The notes: generated from the letters alone by a model not told the origin. Positions 1 through 8,760 are shown, counted from the first letter of the stretch. The stretch: DNA of 64,000 nt from Segetibacter aerophilus (GCF_007991655.1 NZ_BJYT01000001.1:434001-498000); one strand, 5' to 3'. Program-made: numbers and translations.

Positions 1-103
1 CAACGTGGTTAAAGCTACTTTTAAGGCTTTGGCTCTTTTAAGAGAACCGATCCAGGTGGCAAGAACAAGAAACATTAGTTTAAAGAAAGTATTTAGTGCA
101 TAA
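1..103 (+). CDS. rpsE: 30S ribosomal protein S5, C-terminal end (partial)
   Basis: The window opens inside a gene whose last 33 codons (frame from base 2, stop at 101-103) read as the end of ribosomal protein S5, including ALLREPIQVARTRN. S5 belongs to the small subunit and takes part in decoding accuracy and mRNA unwinding. The next genes are rpmD, rplO and secY, which is the standard spc operon order and supports the call. The 5' part lies outside the window. Confidence 0.85.
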   Translation, partial: NVVKATFKALALLREPIQVARTRNISLKKVFSA

Positions 104-194
104 AACAAGTCGCTAGTCATTAAACACTTAAACCAATACGTAGAGATACTCCTTGTTTAATTATTGGATGACTAAATGACCAAATGACTTTATC

Positions 195-410
195 ATGAAA
201 AGAATTAAAATTACGCTTGTAAAAAGTGTTATCGACAGGCCAGAGACAGCTAAAAGAACTGTCGCTGCATTAGGTATCAAAAAGCTAAACGGAAGTGTAG
301 AAGTAGAAGCAACTCCGCAAATTTTAGGAATGGTAAGAAGGGTTGCTCATCTTTTGAAAGTTGAAGATGTTCAGGCCACTGAAACTACTCCGGCGGTAGC
401 AGCAGTATAG
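195..410 (+). CDS. rpmD: 50S ribosomal protein L30
   Basis: A 71-residue protein starting MKRIKITLVKSVIDRP, the usual L30 opening in which a short basic beta strand leads into a K-S-x-I-x-R-P segment. The core LGIKKLNGSVEVEATPQILGMVRRVAHLLKVE matches the ferredoxin-like L30 fold; a tail of about ten residues (ATETTPAVAAV) makes it slightly longer than the usual 58-62. It is a large-subunit protein. It lies 91 bases after rpsE and 98 before rplO, in the expected order, and is probably co-transcribed with them. Confidence 0.95.
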   Translation: MKRIKITLVKSVIDRPETAKRTVAALGIKKLNGSVEVEATPQILGMVRRVAHLLKVEDVQATETTPAVAAV

Positions 411-508
411 TTTTCTAAAAGTATTAGGCACTCCTAATACTAGGATCAATATTAACAGTATTAAGGAAAAGCGAGGGGAATCAACCCCGTAAGTAAAAAT
501 TAAATAAG

Positions 509-958
509 ATGAAATTACATGAATTAAGGCCTGCTAAAGGTGCAACGCACAAAGAAAAAAGAATTGGCCGTGGTGAAGCGTCCGGTAAAGGTGGAACTTC
601 TACAAAAGGTAACAAAGGTGGACAGAGCCGCGCAGGTTATAAAAGCAAAATGGCCCATGAAGGGGGCCAGATGCCAATTCAACGTCGTATACCTAAACGG
701 GGCTTTAAAAATCCACATCGTGTCGAATACAAAGTTCTTAATCTTGGACAGATAGACCACATCGTTGAGAAGTACGGTTTCACTGAAATTAGTGCTGAAA
801 ACTTATATGTAAATGGTCTAATAAACCAGACTGATCTTGTAAAAATATTAGGAAATGGTGAGCTTAAGAGTGTAGTAACTTTTAGAGTGAACGCAATAAG
901 TGAGAAAGCTAAAGCAGCTGTAGAAGCCGCAGGCGGAACAGTTGAAATTGTTAAGTAA
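509..958 (+). CDS. rplO: 50S ribosomal protein L15
   Basis: A 149-residue protein starting MKLHELRPAKGATHKEKRIG, with the glycine-rich basic N-terminal extension typical of L15 (GRGEASGKGGTSTKGNKGGQ) that threads into 23S rRNA. The C-terminal globular part ends in the AISEKAKAAVEAAGGTVEIV segment characteristic of the family. Its length fits (about 145-150). It lies between rpmD and secY as in most spc operons, but is followed at once by a strong hairpin (976-1001), so part of the transcription may stop before secY. Confidence 0.96.
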   Translation: MKLHELRPAKGATHKEKRIGRGEASGKGGTSTKGNKGGQSRAGYKSKMAHEGGQMPIQRRIPKRGFKNPHRVEYKVLNLGQIDHIVEKYGFTEISAENLYVNGLINQTDLVKILGNGELKSVVTFRVNAISEKAKAAVEAAGGTVEIVK

Positions 959-975
959 TTTTAGCGATATTTGCC

Positions 976-1001
976 AGACGCATCTGTGATGCGTCTTTTT
1001 T
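976..1001 (+). terminator. Intrinsic terminator or attenuator between rplO and secY
   Basis: A perfect 9-bp stem (976-984 with 988-996) with a 3-base loop is followed by a T run, the form of a rho-independent terminator. It starts 18 bases after the rplO stop and lies 40 bases before the secY start codon. It could set the ratio of ribosomal proteins to translocon. Confidence 0.75.
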
Positions 1002-1040
1002 GGCTTTAGAGAGATTAACACCTACAACTCAATTTAACAA

Positions 1041-2384
1041 GTGAAAAAATTCATTCAAACTCTTAAGAATATTTGGTCTATAGACGAACTACGTAGTAAA
1101 ATTGTTGTTACGCTTGCCTTACTGTTTACGTATCGTTTAGGAACTCATATAGTATTGCCTGGCATAAACCCTAACCTCTTGGCAAATGCGCAAGCAAATG
1201 CTTCTCAAAACGGATTATTGGGATTGTTCGATACTTTTGCTGGTGGTGCCTTTTCACAGGCATCTATTCTTGCCTTAGGTATTATGCCATACATCTCTGC
1301 TTCGATTTTTATGCAGCTGATGACTATTTTAGTTCCGCAGCTACAGAAGGTCCAGAAGGAAGGTGAAAGTGGCCAGAAGAAAATTAACCAGTGGACACGT
1401 TACCTGACTGTAATTGTTACAGCTTTCCAGGCAAGTGCTTATGTTGCTTACTTAAACGGTCCTGGTTATGCAGAAGCAATTATTCCCGCTTTCAAAGCAT
1501 ACTTCGCTATTTCAACTATTGTTACTCTAACTGCAGGTACTTTGTTTGTAATGTGGTTAGGTGAAAAAATACAGGATAAGGGGTTAGGTAACGGTACCTC
1601 TATCATCATCATGGTCGGTATCCTTTCTCGTTTTCCGCAAGCTCTTATCCAGGAATTTGGTGCTAAGCAAACCAGAGGTGGTGGCGGTTTATTGATCTTC
1701 TTGATTGAGATTGCCATTCTCATTGCGATCATTATGGGAATTATTATCCTTGTTCAAGGGGTTCGTAAAATACCTGTAAACTATGCGAAGCAAATTGTCG
1801 GAAACCGCCAGTTTGGAGGCGCAAGACAATTCTTACCTATGAAGGTTAATATGGCTGGTGTAATGCCAATCATCTTTGCCCAGGCTATTATGTTTTTGCC
1901 TACTTTATTCTCTTTTACCGAAAGCGGAAAAGGTATTGCGAAAGTCTTTGGAGACCACAGTAACTTTTGGTACATGGTAGTCTACGCTGTTATGGTAATT
2001 GCATTTACATTCTTGTATACAGCTTTAATTTTTAATCCAAAGCAAATGGGTGAGGATTTGAAGCGTAACAATGGATTTATTCCCGGTGTTAAGCCTGGAC
2101 AGCCAACATCTGATTACATTGGATCCATTATGGATAAGATTACCTTACCAGGTGCTATTTTCTTGGCTTTGGTGGGGATCCTTCCCGGTTTCGCTCAAAG
2201 GTTGGGAGTAACATCAAGCTTCTCTTCATTCTTCGGCGGGACATCCTTACTCATTATGGTAGCTGTTATTCTCGATACTCTTCAACAAATTGAAACTCAT
2301 TTAATGATGAGACAATATGATGGATTGATGGACAGCGGCCGCATTCAGGGAAGACAGCAGTTAACTACGACAGCATCTGTTTAG
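1041..2384 (+). CDS. secY: Preprotein translocase subunit SecY
   Basis: A 447-residue polytopic membrane protein beginning at a GTG codon (MKKFIQTLKNIWSIDELRSK). It forms the SecYEG channel that exports unfolded proteins across the inner membrane. The sequence shows about ten hydrophobic segments, the early plug region (GGAFSQASILALGIMPYISA) with the SecY-typical G-I-M-P-Y-I-S-A, and the cytoplasmic loop FNPKQMGEDLKRNNGFIPG leading to the last segments. The length matches SecY (430-450). No ATG lies near the conserved start, so GTG is taken. It follows rplO after a hairpin and precedes map. Confidence 0.97.
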   Translation: MKKFIQTLKNIWSIDELRSKIVVTLALLFTYRLGTHIVLPGINPNLLANAQANASQNGLLGLFDTFAGGAFSQASILALGIMPYISASIFMQLMTILVPQLQKVQKEGESGQKKINQWTRYLTVIVTAFQASAYVAYLNGPGYAEAIIPAFKAYFAISTIVTLTAGTLFVMWLGEKIQDKGLGNGTSIIIMVGILSRFPQALIQEFGAKQTRGGGGLLIFLIEIAILIAIIMGIIILVQGVRKIPVNYAKQIVGNRQFGGARQFLPMKVNMAGVMPIIFAQAIMFLPTLFSFTESGKGIAKVFGDHSNFWYMVVYAVMVIAFTFLYTALIFNPKQMGEDLKRNNGFIPGVKPGQPTSDYIGSIMDKITLPGAIFLALVGILPGFAQRLGVTSSFSSFFGGTSLLIMVAVILDTLQQIETHLMMRQYDGLMDSGRIQGRQQLTTTASV

Positions 2385-2406
2385 CTTAATAAGAAATTCA
2401 ATTTAA

Positions 2407-2440
2407 AAACCTGTTAGGATTTCCTGGCAGGTTTATTTTT
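2407..2440 (+). terminator. Hairpin with T run between secY and map
   Basis: AAACCTG (2407-2413) pairs with CAGGTTT (2428-2434), with further partial pairing inside, and is followed by a T-rich stretch to about 2440. It sits between the secY stop and the map start. It is the second terminator-like structure inside what is usually one transcript. Confidence 0.6.
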
Positions 2441-2461
2441 TACATGTCGAGAATAAGAAAT

Positions 2462-3265
2462 ATGGTCTTTTACAAAACAGAGGCGGAAATAGCTTTAATG
2501 AGAGAAAGTTGCCTGCTTGTGGGAAAGGTAATAGCTGAAGTGGCTAAATTTTTAAAAGCAGGAGTTACAACAATGCAAGCTAATAATATAGCTGAACAGG
2601 TTATTCGCGACAATAAAGCCGTTCCCAATTTTCTAAATTATCGTGGTTATCCATACACTGCTTGTATCTCGGTTAACGATGCCGTTGTGCATGGATTTCC
2701 TACTCACGACGTTCTAAAGGAAGGCGATATCGTTTCTGTTGATTTGGGAGTTTTCAAAAACGGGTTTCATGGTGATAGTGCTTATACTTTTGCTATCGGA
2801 AATCCGGGTGAGGAGATTTTGAAGTTGATGAAAATCACGAAAGAATCTTTATATAAGGGAATTGAAAAAGCGCATCATGGTAATAGAATTGGCGATATCG
2901 CTTTTGCTATACAGGATTATACGGAGAGAGTTAACGGTTACGGCGTCGTAAGAGAATTGGTGGGACACGGGTTGGGAAGAAGTTTGCACGAAGACCCGCA
3001 GGTTCCTAATTTCGGTAAAAGAGGTAATGGACCAAAGTTGAAAGAAGGGATGGTATTAGCTATTGAGCCGATGATCAACTTAGGGGTTAAGGAAGTTTTT
3101 TATGACGACGACGGGTGGACAGTTCGTACAAAAGATCATAAGGCTTCAGCCCATTATGAACACAACGTTTGCATAAGAAAAGGAAAGGCGGACATTCTTT
3201 CGTCTTTCAAGGAAATCGAGGAAGCCGAAAAAGCAAACTCCAATTTGTGCTCCGAATACTATTAA
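2462..3265 (+). CDS. map: Methionine aminopeptidase, type I
   Basis: Removes the initiator methionine from new proteins; a cytosolic dinuclear metalloenzyme. The metal ligands are visible as D in SVDLGVFKNGFHGDSAYTF (two Asp), H in LVGHGLGRSLHEDPQVPN, E in AIEPMINLG and the final E in SAHYEHNVCI. The start at 2462 (MVFYKTEAEIALMRESC) matches the usual M-x-x-Y-K-T-x-x-E-I opening and gives 267 residues; an ATG at 2444 would add six residues but lies directly against the T run of the upstream hairpin. It follows secY as in other Bacteroidota, but infA does not follow it. Confidence 0.93.
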   Translation: MVFYKTEAEIALMRESCLLVGKVIAEVAKFLKAGVTTMQANNIAEQVIRDNKAVPNFLNYRGYPYTACISVNDAVVHGFPTHDVLKEGDIVSVDLGVFKNGFHGDSAYTFAIGNPGEEILKLMKITKESLYKGIEKAHHGNRIGDIAFAIQDYTERVNGYGVVRELVGHGLGRSLHEDPQVPNFGKRGNGPKLKEGMVLAIEPMINLGVKEVFYDDDGWTVRTKDHKASAHYEHNVCIRKGKADILSSFKEIEEAEKANSNLCSEYY

Positions 3266-3270
3266 ATGTG

Positions 3271-3299
3271 AAACCTTCTTACTGAAGGTTTTTATCTTT
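3271..3299 (+). terminator. Intrinsic terminator after map
   Basis: AAACCTTC (3271-3278) pairs with GAAGGTTT (3284-3291), a 5-base loop lies between, and a T-rich tail follows. It begins 5 bases after the map stop, so the ribosomal operon ends here. Confidence 0.75.
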
Positions 3300-3310
3300 T
3301 CAGGATATTT

Positions 3311-3364
3311 TTTGTTCCGGCCATAAATGCTCTTATCAACATCGTTGTGTCACTCACTTGTACT
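3311..3364 (-). repeat. Dispersed intergenic repeat, copy A (GTG-A-CAC form)
   Basis: Read on the minus strand this copy shows the whole consensus: GTACAAGTG, the core AGTGACACAAC, a short variable part, then GCATTTATGGCCGGAACAAA. It is the fullest copy in the window and lies between the map terminator and the next gene. Confidence 0.75.
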
Positions 3365-3484
3365 GTTGGAATAATATCAGCTGCAACTGACGCCGTACGA
3401 TTCTTTTTCGCAATAATAATACAGGCCTTAAACTTACATCGGACGAGTTAAAATAATATTGTCACTAAAGGATTAACTAAATTA

Positions 3485-4708
3485 ATGAGCAAGTTGATAG
3501 TGATCGGTGGGGGAGCAGCAGGTTTTTTTTGTGCGATTAATGCGGCACGTTTAAACCCTAGCCTCCAGGTTACAATTGTTGAAAAGACAAGCAAACTACT
3601 TGCTAAAGTACGGGTGAGCGGTGGCGGAAGGTGTAATGTTACTCATGCCTGCTTTCAAATACCAGCGCTTGTAAAAAAGTATCCAAGAGGTACTAATCTT
3701 CTTAAGAAGAGTTTTCACCAATTCAATACGGCTCATTGCGTTTCATGGTTCGAAGAGAGAGGCGTAAAGTTGAAAACTGAAGCAGACAATAGGATGTTTT
3801 CGATTACAGACAGTTCTCAAACTATTATAGATTGTCTTCTAAGAGAGGCAAGTAAATATAAAGTTGAGATCCTGATGAATAGGGAAGTGAAACAATTGGC
3901 AAGAGTAAACGATGAATGGCAGCTGGTGTGTTCGGACAACTCCCTAATTACGGCAGATTATGTCTGTGTCGCATGTGGTGGATATCCAAAAAGCGCAATG
4001 TTCGAATGGCTAACACGGCTGGGACATTCTATCGAAGAACCTGTTCCTTCATTGTTCACTTTCAATATACCCAACAACCCTATAACGAAACTTATGGGTG
4101 TATCTGTTGAACAGGCAACGGTAAAGATTGTAGGTAGTAAACTATCAGATGAAGGGCCACTGCTTGTTACTCATTGGGGAATGAGCGGACCTGCGATTTT
4201 AAAGTTGTCAGCGTGGGGAGCAAGAGAACTTGCCAATAAAAATTATCACTTTAATATTCTCGTTAATTGGTTAAGTAGTTACAACGAGCAAACTTTACGC
4301 GATCAATGGCAATTATTAAGAAATGAAAAATCTGCCCAAAAAATTGGAAACCGTAACCCTTTTAATTTGCCATCTCGCTTGTGGATTTACTTGTTGAACG
4401 AGAGCGGGATAAATGAAGAGATTCGATGGGCAGATCTGCCGGGAAAAGAACAAAACAAACTCATTAAAAACTTAACAGCCCAGGAATTTGAAGTAAAAGG
4501 CAAAACTACCTTCAAAGAAGAGTTTGTTACTTGCGGAGGAATAAAACTGAGTGAAGTAGACGCAAATACGATGCAAAGCAAAATAGTCCCTAACGTATAC
4601 TTTGCTGGCGAAATTTTAGACGTCGACGGAATCACTGGAGGCTTCAATTTCCAGCATGCCTGGACAAGTGGATGGATAGCTGCAAAGGCAATAGCAGAAC
4701 CAGAGTAG
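3485..4708 (+). CDS. FAD-dependent oxidoreductase of the HI0933/YhiN (aminoacetone oxidase-like) family
   Basis: A 407-residue flavoprotein. The N-terminus MSKLIVIGGGAAGFFCAINA is a dinucleotide-binding fold with G-x-G-x-x-G. It is followed by the family signature KVRVSGGGRCNVTH (residues about 40-55), and the C-terminus FAGEILDVDGITGGFNFQ closes the FAD site. The middle holds the HI0933 insert domain. The substrate of the family is not settled; some members oxidise aminoacetone. The gene stands alone, between a repeat upstream and a convergent cytochrome gene 27 bases downstream. The family call is firm, the reaction is not. Confidence 0.88.
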   Translation: MSKLIVIGGGAAGFFCAINAARLNPSLQVTIVEKTSKLLAKVRVSGGGRCNVTHACFQIPALVKKYPRGTNLLKKSFHQFNTAHCVSWFEERGVKLKTEADNRMFSITDSSQTIIDCLLREASKYKVEILMNREVKQLARVNDEWQLVCSDNSLITADYVCVACGGYPKSAMFEWLTRLGHSIEEPVPSLFTFNIPNNPITKLMGVSVEQATVKIVGSKLSDEGPLLVTHWGMSGPAILKLSAWGARELANKNYHFNILVNWLSSYNEQTLRDQWQLLRNEKSAQKIGNRNPFNLPSRLWIYLLNESGINEEIRWADLPGKEQNKLIKNLTAQEFEVKGKTTFKEEFVTCGGIKLSEVDANTMQSKIVPNVYFAGEILDVDGITGGFNFQHAWTSGWIAAKAIAEPE

Positions 4709-4735
4709 CAGTCAAACTCTCAAACCCATTCTGAA

Positions 4736-5083
4736 CTACGATCTCTTCTGGTGCTTATAAGCCTTCATATATTTTCCAATTGCCTCAAGTTCATCCTTAG
4801 AGATTTCGTTTTTTTTAAATGAAGGCATTACCCCTAAACCATGTCTCACCTGGAATTTCTTTATAAAGGAAGGAGCGGGGTTCCAGTTGATATCGGGGCC
4901 AAGGCCACCTTCGCCTCCTGGGTGACATTTTTGACAGTACTCGTTGTAGAGCACTTGCCCTTTTGCAACCTCGGTGGTTTTTGGTTCAAAGGTTCCTACC
5001 AAAGGTTCGCTTCTTCTGAGAGCGCAACCGGCAAAAACGCCAATGCAAATAAATCTTGCAATACTTTTCAGGTAAGTCTTCAT
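4736..5083 (-). CDS. Small c-type cytochrome lipoprotein
   Basis: A 115-residue protein with an N-terminal signal ending in IGVFAGC, a lipobox-like site that would anchor it in a membrane facing the periplasm. One heme-binding C-x-x-C-H is present (YCQKCHPGGEGG) and a probable axial Met lies in GVMPSFKKNEIS, giving a single-heme class I cytochrome domain. Its ATG overlaps the TGA of the upstream gene (ATGA at 5080-5083), so the two are probably translated together. The role inferred is electron acceptor for the partner dehydrogenase-like protein. Confidence 0.88.
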   Translation of the reverse strand: MKTYLKSIARFICIGVFAGCALRRSEPLVGTFEPKTTEVAKGQVLYNEYCQKCHPGGEGGLGPDINWNPAPSFIKKFQVRHGLGVMPSFKKNEISKDELEAIGKYMKAYKHQKRS

Positions 5084-6537
5084 AAGCCCTCCTTTGTTAT
5101 TTTCCAGATCATTCCTGTTTTGGCTTGAGGTAGCTGAAGTTTTTTTGTAGATTTTACAATGCCAAAGTCAACTATATAAAGCGACGTCCCTGAAGGGTCG
5201 AACTTTACAGATAATGGTCTTTCAAGACCACCGCTTTTTCGTTTAGAAGCTGGTCCGTTTTTATGTCCTCTGTTCACTGCAAAATCCTCAATTACCCCAT
5301 TGTTTACATTTACTCGCACTATTTTAAATCCAACCGGCGACATTACCTTTCCCACTTCCGGAGCCATGTCTCCAAATTGTGCAACAAACGCTTCGCCTTG
5401 ATAACCAAAACTGCTATTCTTTGAAAAGTCAAATCCATTAGAAGACGAGTGTACAGCAAAAATTGCAGTTGGCTTTGGAGGTGTGTTTGGATATTTTGCT
5501 AATAGAGGTTCTAACTTCTTTTTACCTGGTGCATGAAACTCTTCATCATTGACAATAGATTTCCCCGCTGAAAAGTCAGGCCATCCGTACCATAGTCCAT
5601 CCTTTATCTCCCACAAAACATCGCCCGCGCCCCATACTGGCCTGCTACCGCGATCATCATATGCGTTTTCTGTTACAAACAATTTTCCTGTAGGAGAAAC
5701 AGCAAGCCCGTAGGGATTTCTAAATCCCCATGCGACAACTTCGGGGTTGCCACCGGAAACAGGTATTCGAAGTATTGACCCTGTGCAGGGACATGCTCCT
5801 TTAATAACCTGGCCACTTGCTGTTGAAGTTCCAAAAGGAGAGAAAGCACCGGTTGTCGTTGTATCTTCTTTGGCAGTTGTCAAAACATTTGGGCTACCAA
5901 AATTTTTTCCGGCTAGTGTGATGTCTGCACAGGGTATGTCATGAAAAGTATTTTTTCTTAGAAGCCATCCATATAGTGCATTATCAGGTCCAACGACTCC
6001 AGAATTAGTGGCAGTACCTAGCCCAAAATAAATGTAGCCATCTTTAATAACTGGCCCGTTTGTATGATGATCTCCCATCGTGGGCAGATTGCTGATGAGG
6101 GGAGTAATTTTTCCATCCATTGATATTCTCAATATTTTACCGCCTTCCAGCACCCCGCCTTCTGCTACATAAAAGTTGCCTTGGTAAAAGGTGATTCCGG
6201 TCCACGGACCATTGTTAGTACCGGTTGCAATTGTTGTAGTATTGCCGCCTTTGTTTATTCGCAATAACTTCGGCAAGTTGAATACTTCGCCATAAGAGTA
6301 ACCCGCTTCAACTACATACAAATTTCCATCGCCATCAAACGCAACAGCACTTGGAAACGTTAGGCCAGTTGTTACAGGTTCTATTTTATATCCTTTAGGC
6401 AACGCGATGTCCGCGGCGTTAACCTGTCTTGCTTGGACAGTTTTTATTTGCCCGCCCCCCGTAGACTTCCTCATTTTATAGCAGGAGGAAAATCCTAACA
6501 TAGTAACACTGACAATAAGTAATGGAAGCCACCTCAT
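5080..6537 (-). CDS. Secreted beta-propeller dehydrogenase-like protein (sorbosone dehydrogenase/GDH type)
   Basis: A 485-residue protein with an N-terminal signal and a likely lipidation cysteine (LGFSSCYKM). The rest is a six-bladed propeller pattern: LPKGYKIEPVTTGLTFPSAV, FDGDGNLYVVEAGYSYGE, WGFRNPYGLAVSPTGKLFVT and RPLSVKFDPSGTSLYIVDFG are the repeated blade motifs of the L-sorbosone/PQQ glucose dehydrogenase superfamily. Such proteins oxidise sugars in the periplasm and pass electrons to a cytochrome, which fits the overlapping cytochrome c gene downstream. Cofactor and substrate cannot be read from the sequence. Confidence 0.8.
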   Translation of the reverse strand: MRWLPLLIVSVTMLGFSSCYKMRKSTGGGQIKTVQARQVNAADIALPKGYKIEPVTTGLTFPSAVAFDGDGNLYVVEAGYSYGEVFNLPKLLRINKGGNTTTIATGTNNGPWTGITFYQGNFYVAEGGVLEGGKILRISMDGKITPLISNLPTMGDHHTNGPVIKDGYIYFGLGTATNSGVVGPDNALYGWLLRKNTFHDIPCADITLAGKNFGSPNVLTTAKEDTTTTGAFSPFGTSTASGQVIKGACPCTGSILRIPVSGGNPEVVAWGFRNPYGLAVSPTGKLFVTENAYDDRGSRPVWGAGDVLWEIKDGLWYGWPDFSAGKSIVNDEEFHAPGKKKLEPLLAKYPNTPPKPTAIFAVHSSSNGFDFSKNSSFGYQGEAFVAQFGDMAPEVGKVMSPVGFKIVRVNVNNGVIEDFAVNRGHKNGPASKRKSGGLERPLSVKFDPSGTSLYIVDFGIVKSTKKLQLPQAKTGMIWKITKEGL

Positions 6538-6666
6538 GTAAAAAAGTTTCTGATTTTAAGACCTAAAATATTTATACCAGATGTACGAAAACTTAAATAT
6601 GTGCGGTTTTCGAAATTGAAATTTCCACCCAATGTTTCTTATTGAAGCAGCGGTAGCTTCGATATT

Positions 6667-6705
6667 AAAAAAAGAGACCACCTCTTTACGAGATGGTCTC
6701 TTTTG
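6667..6705 (-). terminator. Intrinsic terminator of the T9SS cargo gene
   Basis: AGAGACCACCTC pairs with GAGATGGTCTCT (one G-T wobble), and A runs on the plus strand at 6667-6672 give the T run on the minus strand. It lies just downstream of the minus-strand gene ending at 6725. Confidence 0.75.
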
Positions 6706-6724
6706 AAAAATGCAACTGCTAATT

Positions 6725-7933
6725 TTATTGAATGAATATATTCTGGGTTAGACTTTCACTTTCGGAACGCAAAGTAATTCTGTAAATGCCTTTCGTTACG
6801 TTAGTAGGTAGCTGAATTTGTTTGTTGAGGTAGCCGTCAATTTTTATACTTGAGTTCTGTAAAGTTTGTCCTAAAGGATTTACGATTAACAATTTGTACA
6901 TTCCTGAAGCCAGGTTGTTTACTTGTACATTTAGGGCATTGCCTATTTGTTGAATTTTGAATTTTGCCGCAATATTCGTTTTAACTGTTAAAATATTACT
7001 CAGCTCTTTTCTATCCTTCTCAATAATTGCCAGCCTATAGTAATTGTTTCCCTGTAAAGGATTGTTATCAGTAAAGCTATATTGAGAGTTGATGCCTGAA
7101 TTGTTCCGGGCAGGAACAGTAGCGATAGTCGAAAACTGAATACCATTACCTGAGCGTTTCACTTCGTATCCTTCAATATTTGTCTCTTGCGCGACGCTCC
7201 AATTTAACTGTACTTTTTCTTGCAGAGGGGAAGCTTTAAAGTCCTTAAGAACTACAGGCAAAGCAGTGCTTGAGTTGTAGGTATAAAACGATTTGATAGT
7301 GTAAGGCTGGGTGCTACCAATTCTTGCAGTGCCATTGTAGCCTGTAAACGGATCTCCAAATCCTTCTGCAGAACGAGACACGGTGTTACCATCAATATAA
7401 GTTCCTACGAAATTTAGACGAATGGTTTGCCCGGGAGTCAACCCTAGCTCAGATTTTGAAAATCCTTTGCCATAAGAGTTGCCTACCGCATTTATTGCAA
7501 ACGTGTTACCTTCTATCATCACATAGCTAAGGAAAAGAAATTGAAATGAATAAATTTTTCCCCCGGTTTTGTCAAAAGCTATTGCAAAATCAGGAGTAAA
7601 ATTGGTTGGAAAATTTAATACAGGATTTTCAGTTCCACCCTGAGCCATTGTAGCCTTGCTATACTTATCTATCGAACCGAAACTAGAAAGTTGGCTTGTG
7701 CTGGTTATACCAGCTGTAGAAAACGTGTCGATATAAAGTACAAGAACACTATCAAAAGTGCCGGTTCCTTTATTTAAATAGATGGAAAAAGAATCCGGTG
7801 TGTTTATAACATTTAAAGTTCCTTTACCAACTGCACCTCCAAAGTCCGACTTACCATTTCCCTGGAATACGGTTGTTTGAGCGAATGTAGATGCTGAAAT
7901 AAATACCAGAATAGCGAGTAAAAATTGTTTCAT
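6725..7933 (-). CDS. Secreted protein with type IX secretion sorting domain, function unknown
   Basis: A 402-residue protein with a signal peptide (MKQFLLAILVFISASTFAQ). Residues about 20-220 form a beta-rich domain that I do not recognise. Residues about 230-310 resemble the linker domain seen before Por tails (LKDFKASPLQEKVQLNWSVA and GYEVKRSGNGIQF). The end, from about residue 325 (LASGMYKLLIVNPLGQ, then TKGIYRITLRSESES), is a type A C-terminal sorting domain, so the protein is exported by the type IX system and attached to the surface or released. It is divergent from the Crp-type regulator at 8176. Confidence 0.82.
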   Translation of the reverse strand: MKQFLLAILVFISASTFAQTTVFQGNGKSDFGGAVGKGTLNVINTPDSFSIYLNKGTGTFDSVLVLYIDTFSTAGITSTSQLSSFGSIDKYSKATMAQGGTENPVLNFPTNFTPDFAIAFDKTGGKIYSFQFLFLSYVMIEGNTFAINAVGNSYGKGFSKSELGLTPGQTIRLNFVGTYIDGNTVSRSAEGFGDPFTGYNGTARIGSTQPYTIKSFYTYNSSTALPVVLKDFKASPLQEKVQLNWSVAQETNIEGYEVKRSGNGIQFSTIATVPARNNSGINSQYSFTDNNPLQGNNYYRLAIIEKDRKELSNILTVKTNIAAKFKIQQIGNALNVQVNNLASGMYKLLIVNPLGQTLQNSSIKIDGYLNKQIQLPTNVTKGIYRITLRSESESLTQNIFIQ

Positions 7934-8175
7934 GGGTCTCTAAAGTTTAAGAATTAATAATAAGAAGTGTCGACTACAAATTAGGACAAATAAAAGACTT
8001 AAGAGCCCGGTGTATTAAGATTTTTTTCACATAGTTATTCCCTGACACCTAGTAGATAGCGTGCAAATATGGAGTTCCCCCCTATTATGAGGCAACACTG
8101 TTTTTTATAAAAGAAATTGAACAACAATGAAGACAATTCTCTTGATTAAAGAGCCAAAAACAATAAATTGCTTAA

Positions 8176-8742
8176 ATGATAGCACAGGTCATAGCCTATT
8201 TCAATAGCATTTGTAGCATGCCTGCGGAGTTGGTGGCTGATCTTGAAAGGTTGGTTGAAATAAAGGAATTGAAGAAAGATGATTTTCTGTTGAAGGCAGG
8301 CAAAATCTCCAACCACGCTTCATGGATTTTAAAGGGTTTAGTAAGGAGTTTTTATCTGAAGGATACAGAAGAAATTACTACCAAGTTTTTATGGGAGGGA
8401 GCGACGGTCACTTCAGTGTATAGCTTTTATTCACGTAAGCCTGGTAATGAAAACATCGTTGCTCTCGAAGACACCACTCTTGCAATGTTGCGCTTTGATG
8501 ATTTGCAATATTTATATAAAAACCATCCTGTCTTCAATTACATTGGAAGGGTTATCACCGAGCAGTACTTGTATATGCTCGAGATTGAAGTGTACAACCT
8601 CAGAAAGCAAAAGGCTGAAGACCGGTACCAATTTATCGTAAAGCACCTTCCAGACCTCCTACAGCGCGTGCCTCTTAAATATCTCGCCACTTATCTGGGA
8701 ATGAACCTCGAAACATTAAGCCGCATTAGGGCAAAGCGATAA
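8176..8742 (+). CDS. Crp/Fnr-family cyclic-nucleotide-binding regulator
   Basis: A 188-residue protein with an N-terminal cNMP-binding beta barrel (residues about 25-120: LKKDDFLLKAGKISNHASWI, then LKGLVRSFYLKDTEEITTKF), a dimerisation helix (VITEQYLYMLEIEVYNLRKQ) and a short C-terminal helix-turn-helix ending ATYLGMNLETLSRIRAKR. This is the usual form of the small Bacteroidota Crp-like regulators. No cysteine cluster for an iron-sulphur centre is present, so if it senses something it is a small molecule. Two FNR-box-like palindromes lie directly behind it (8761-8811) and may be its sites. Confidence 0.88.
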   Translation: MIAQVIAYFNSICSMPAELVADLERLVEIKELKKDDFLLKAGKISNHASWILKGLVRSFYLKDTEEITTKFLWEGATVTSVYSFYSRKPGNENIVALEDTTLAMLRFDDLQYLYKNHPVFNYIGRVITEQYLYMLEIEVYNLRKQKAEDRYQFIVKHLPDLLQRVPLKYLATYLGMNLETLSRIRAKR

Positions 8743-8760
8743 ACCTCTTCGGGCCTTTTT

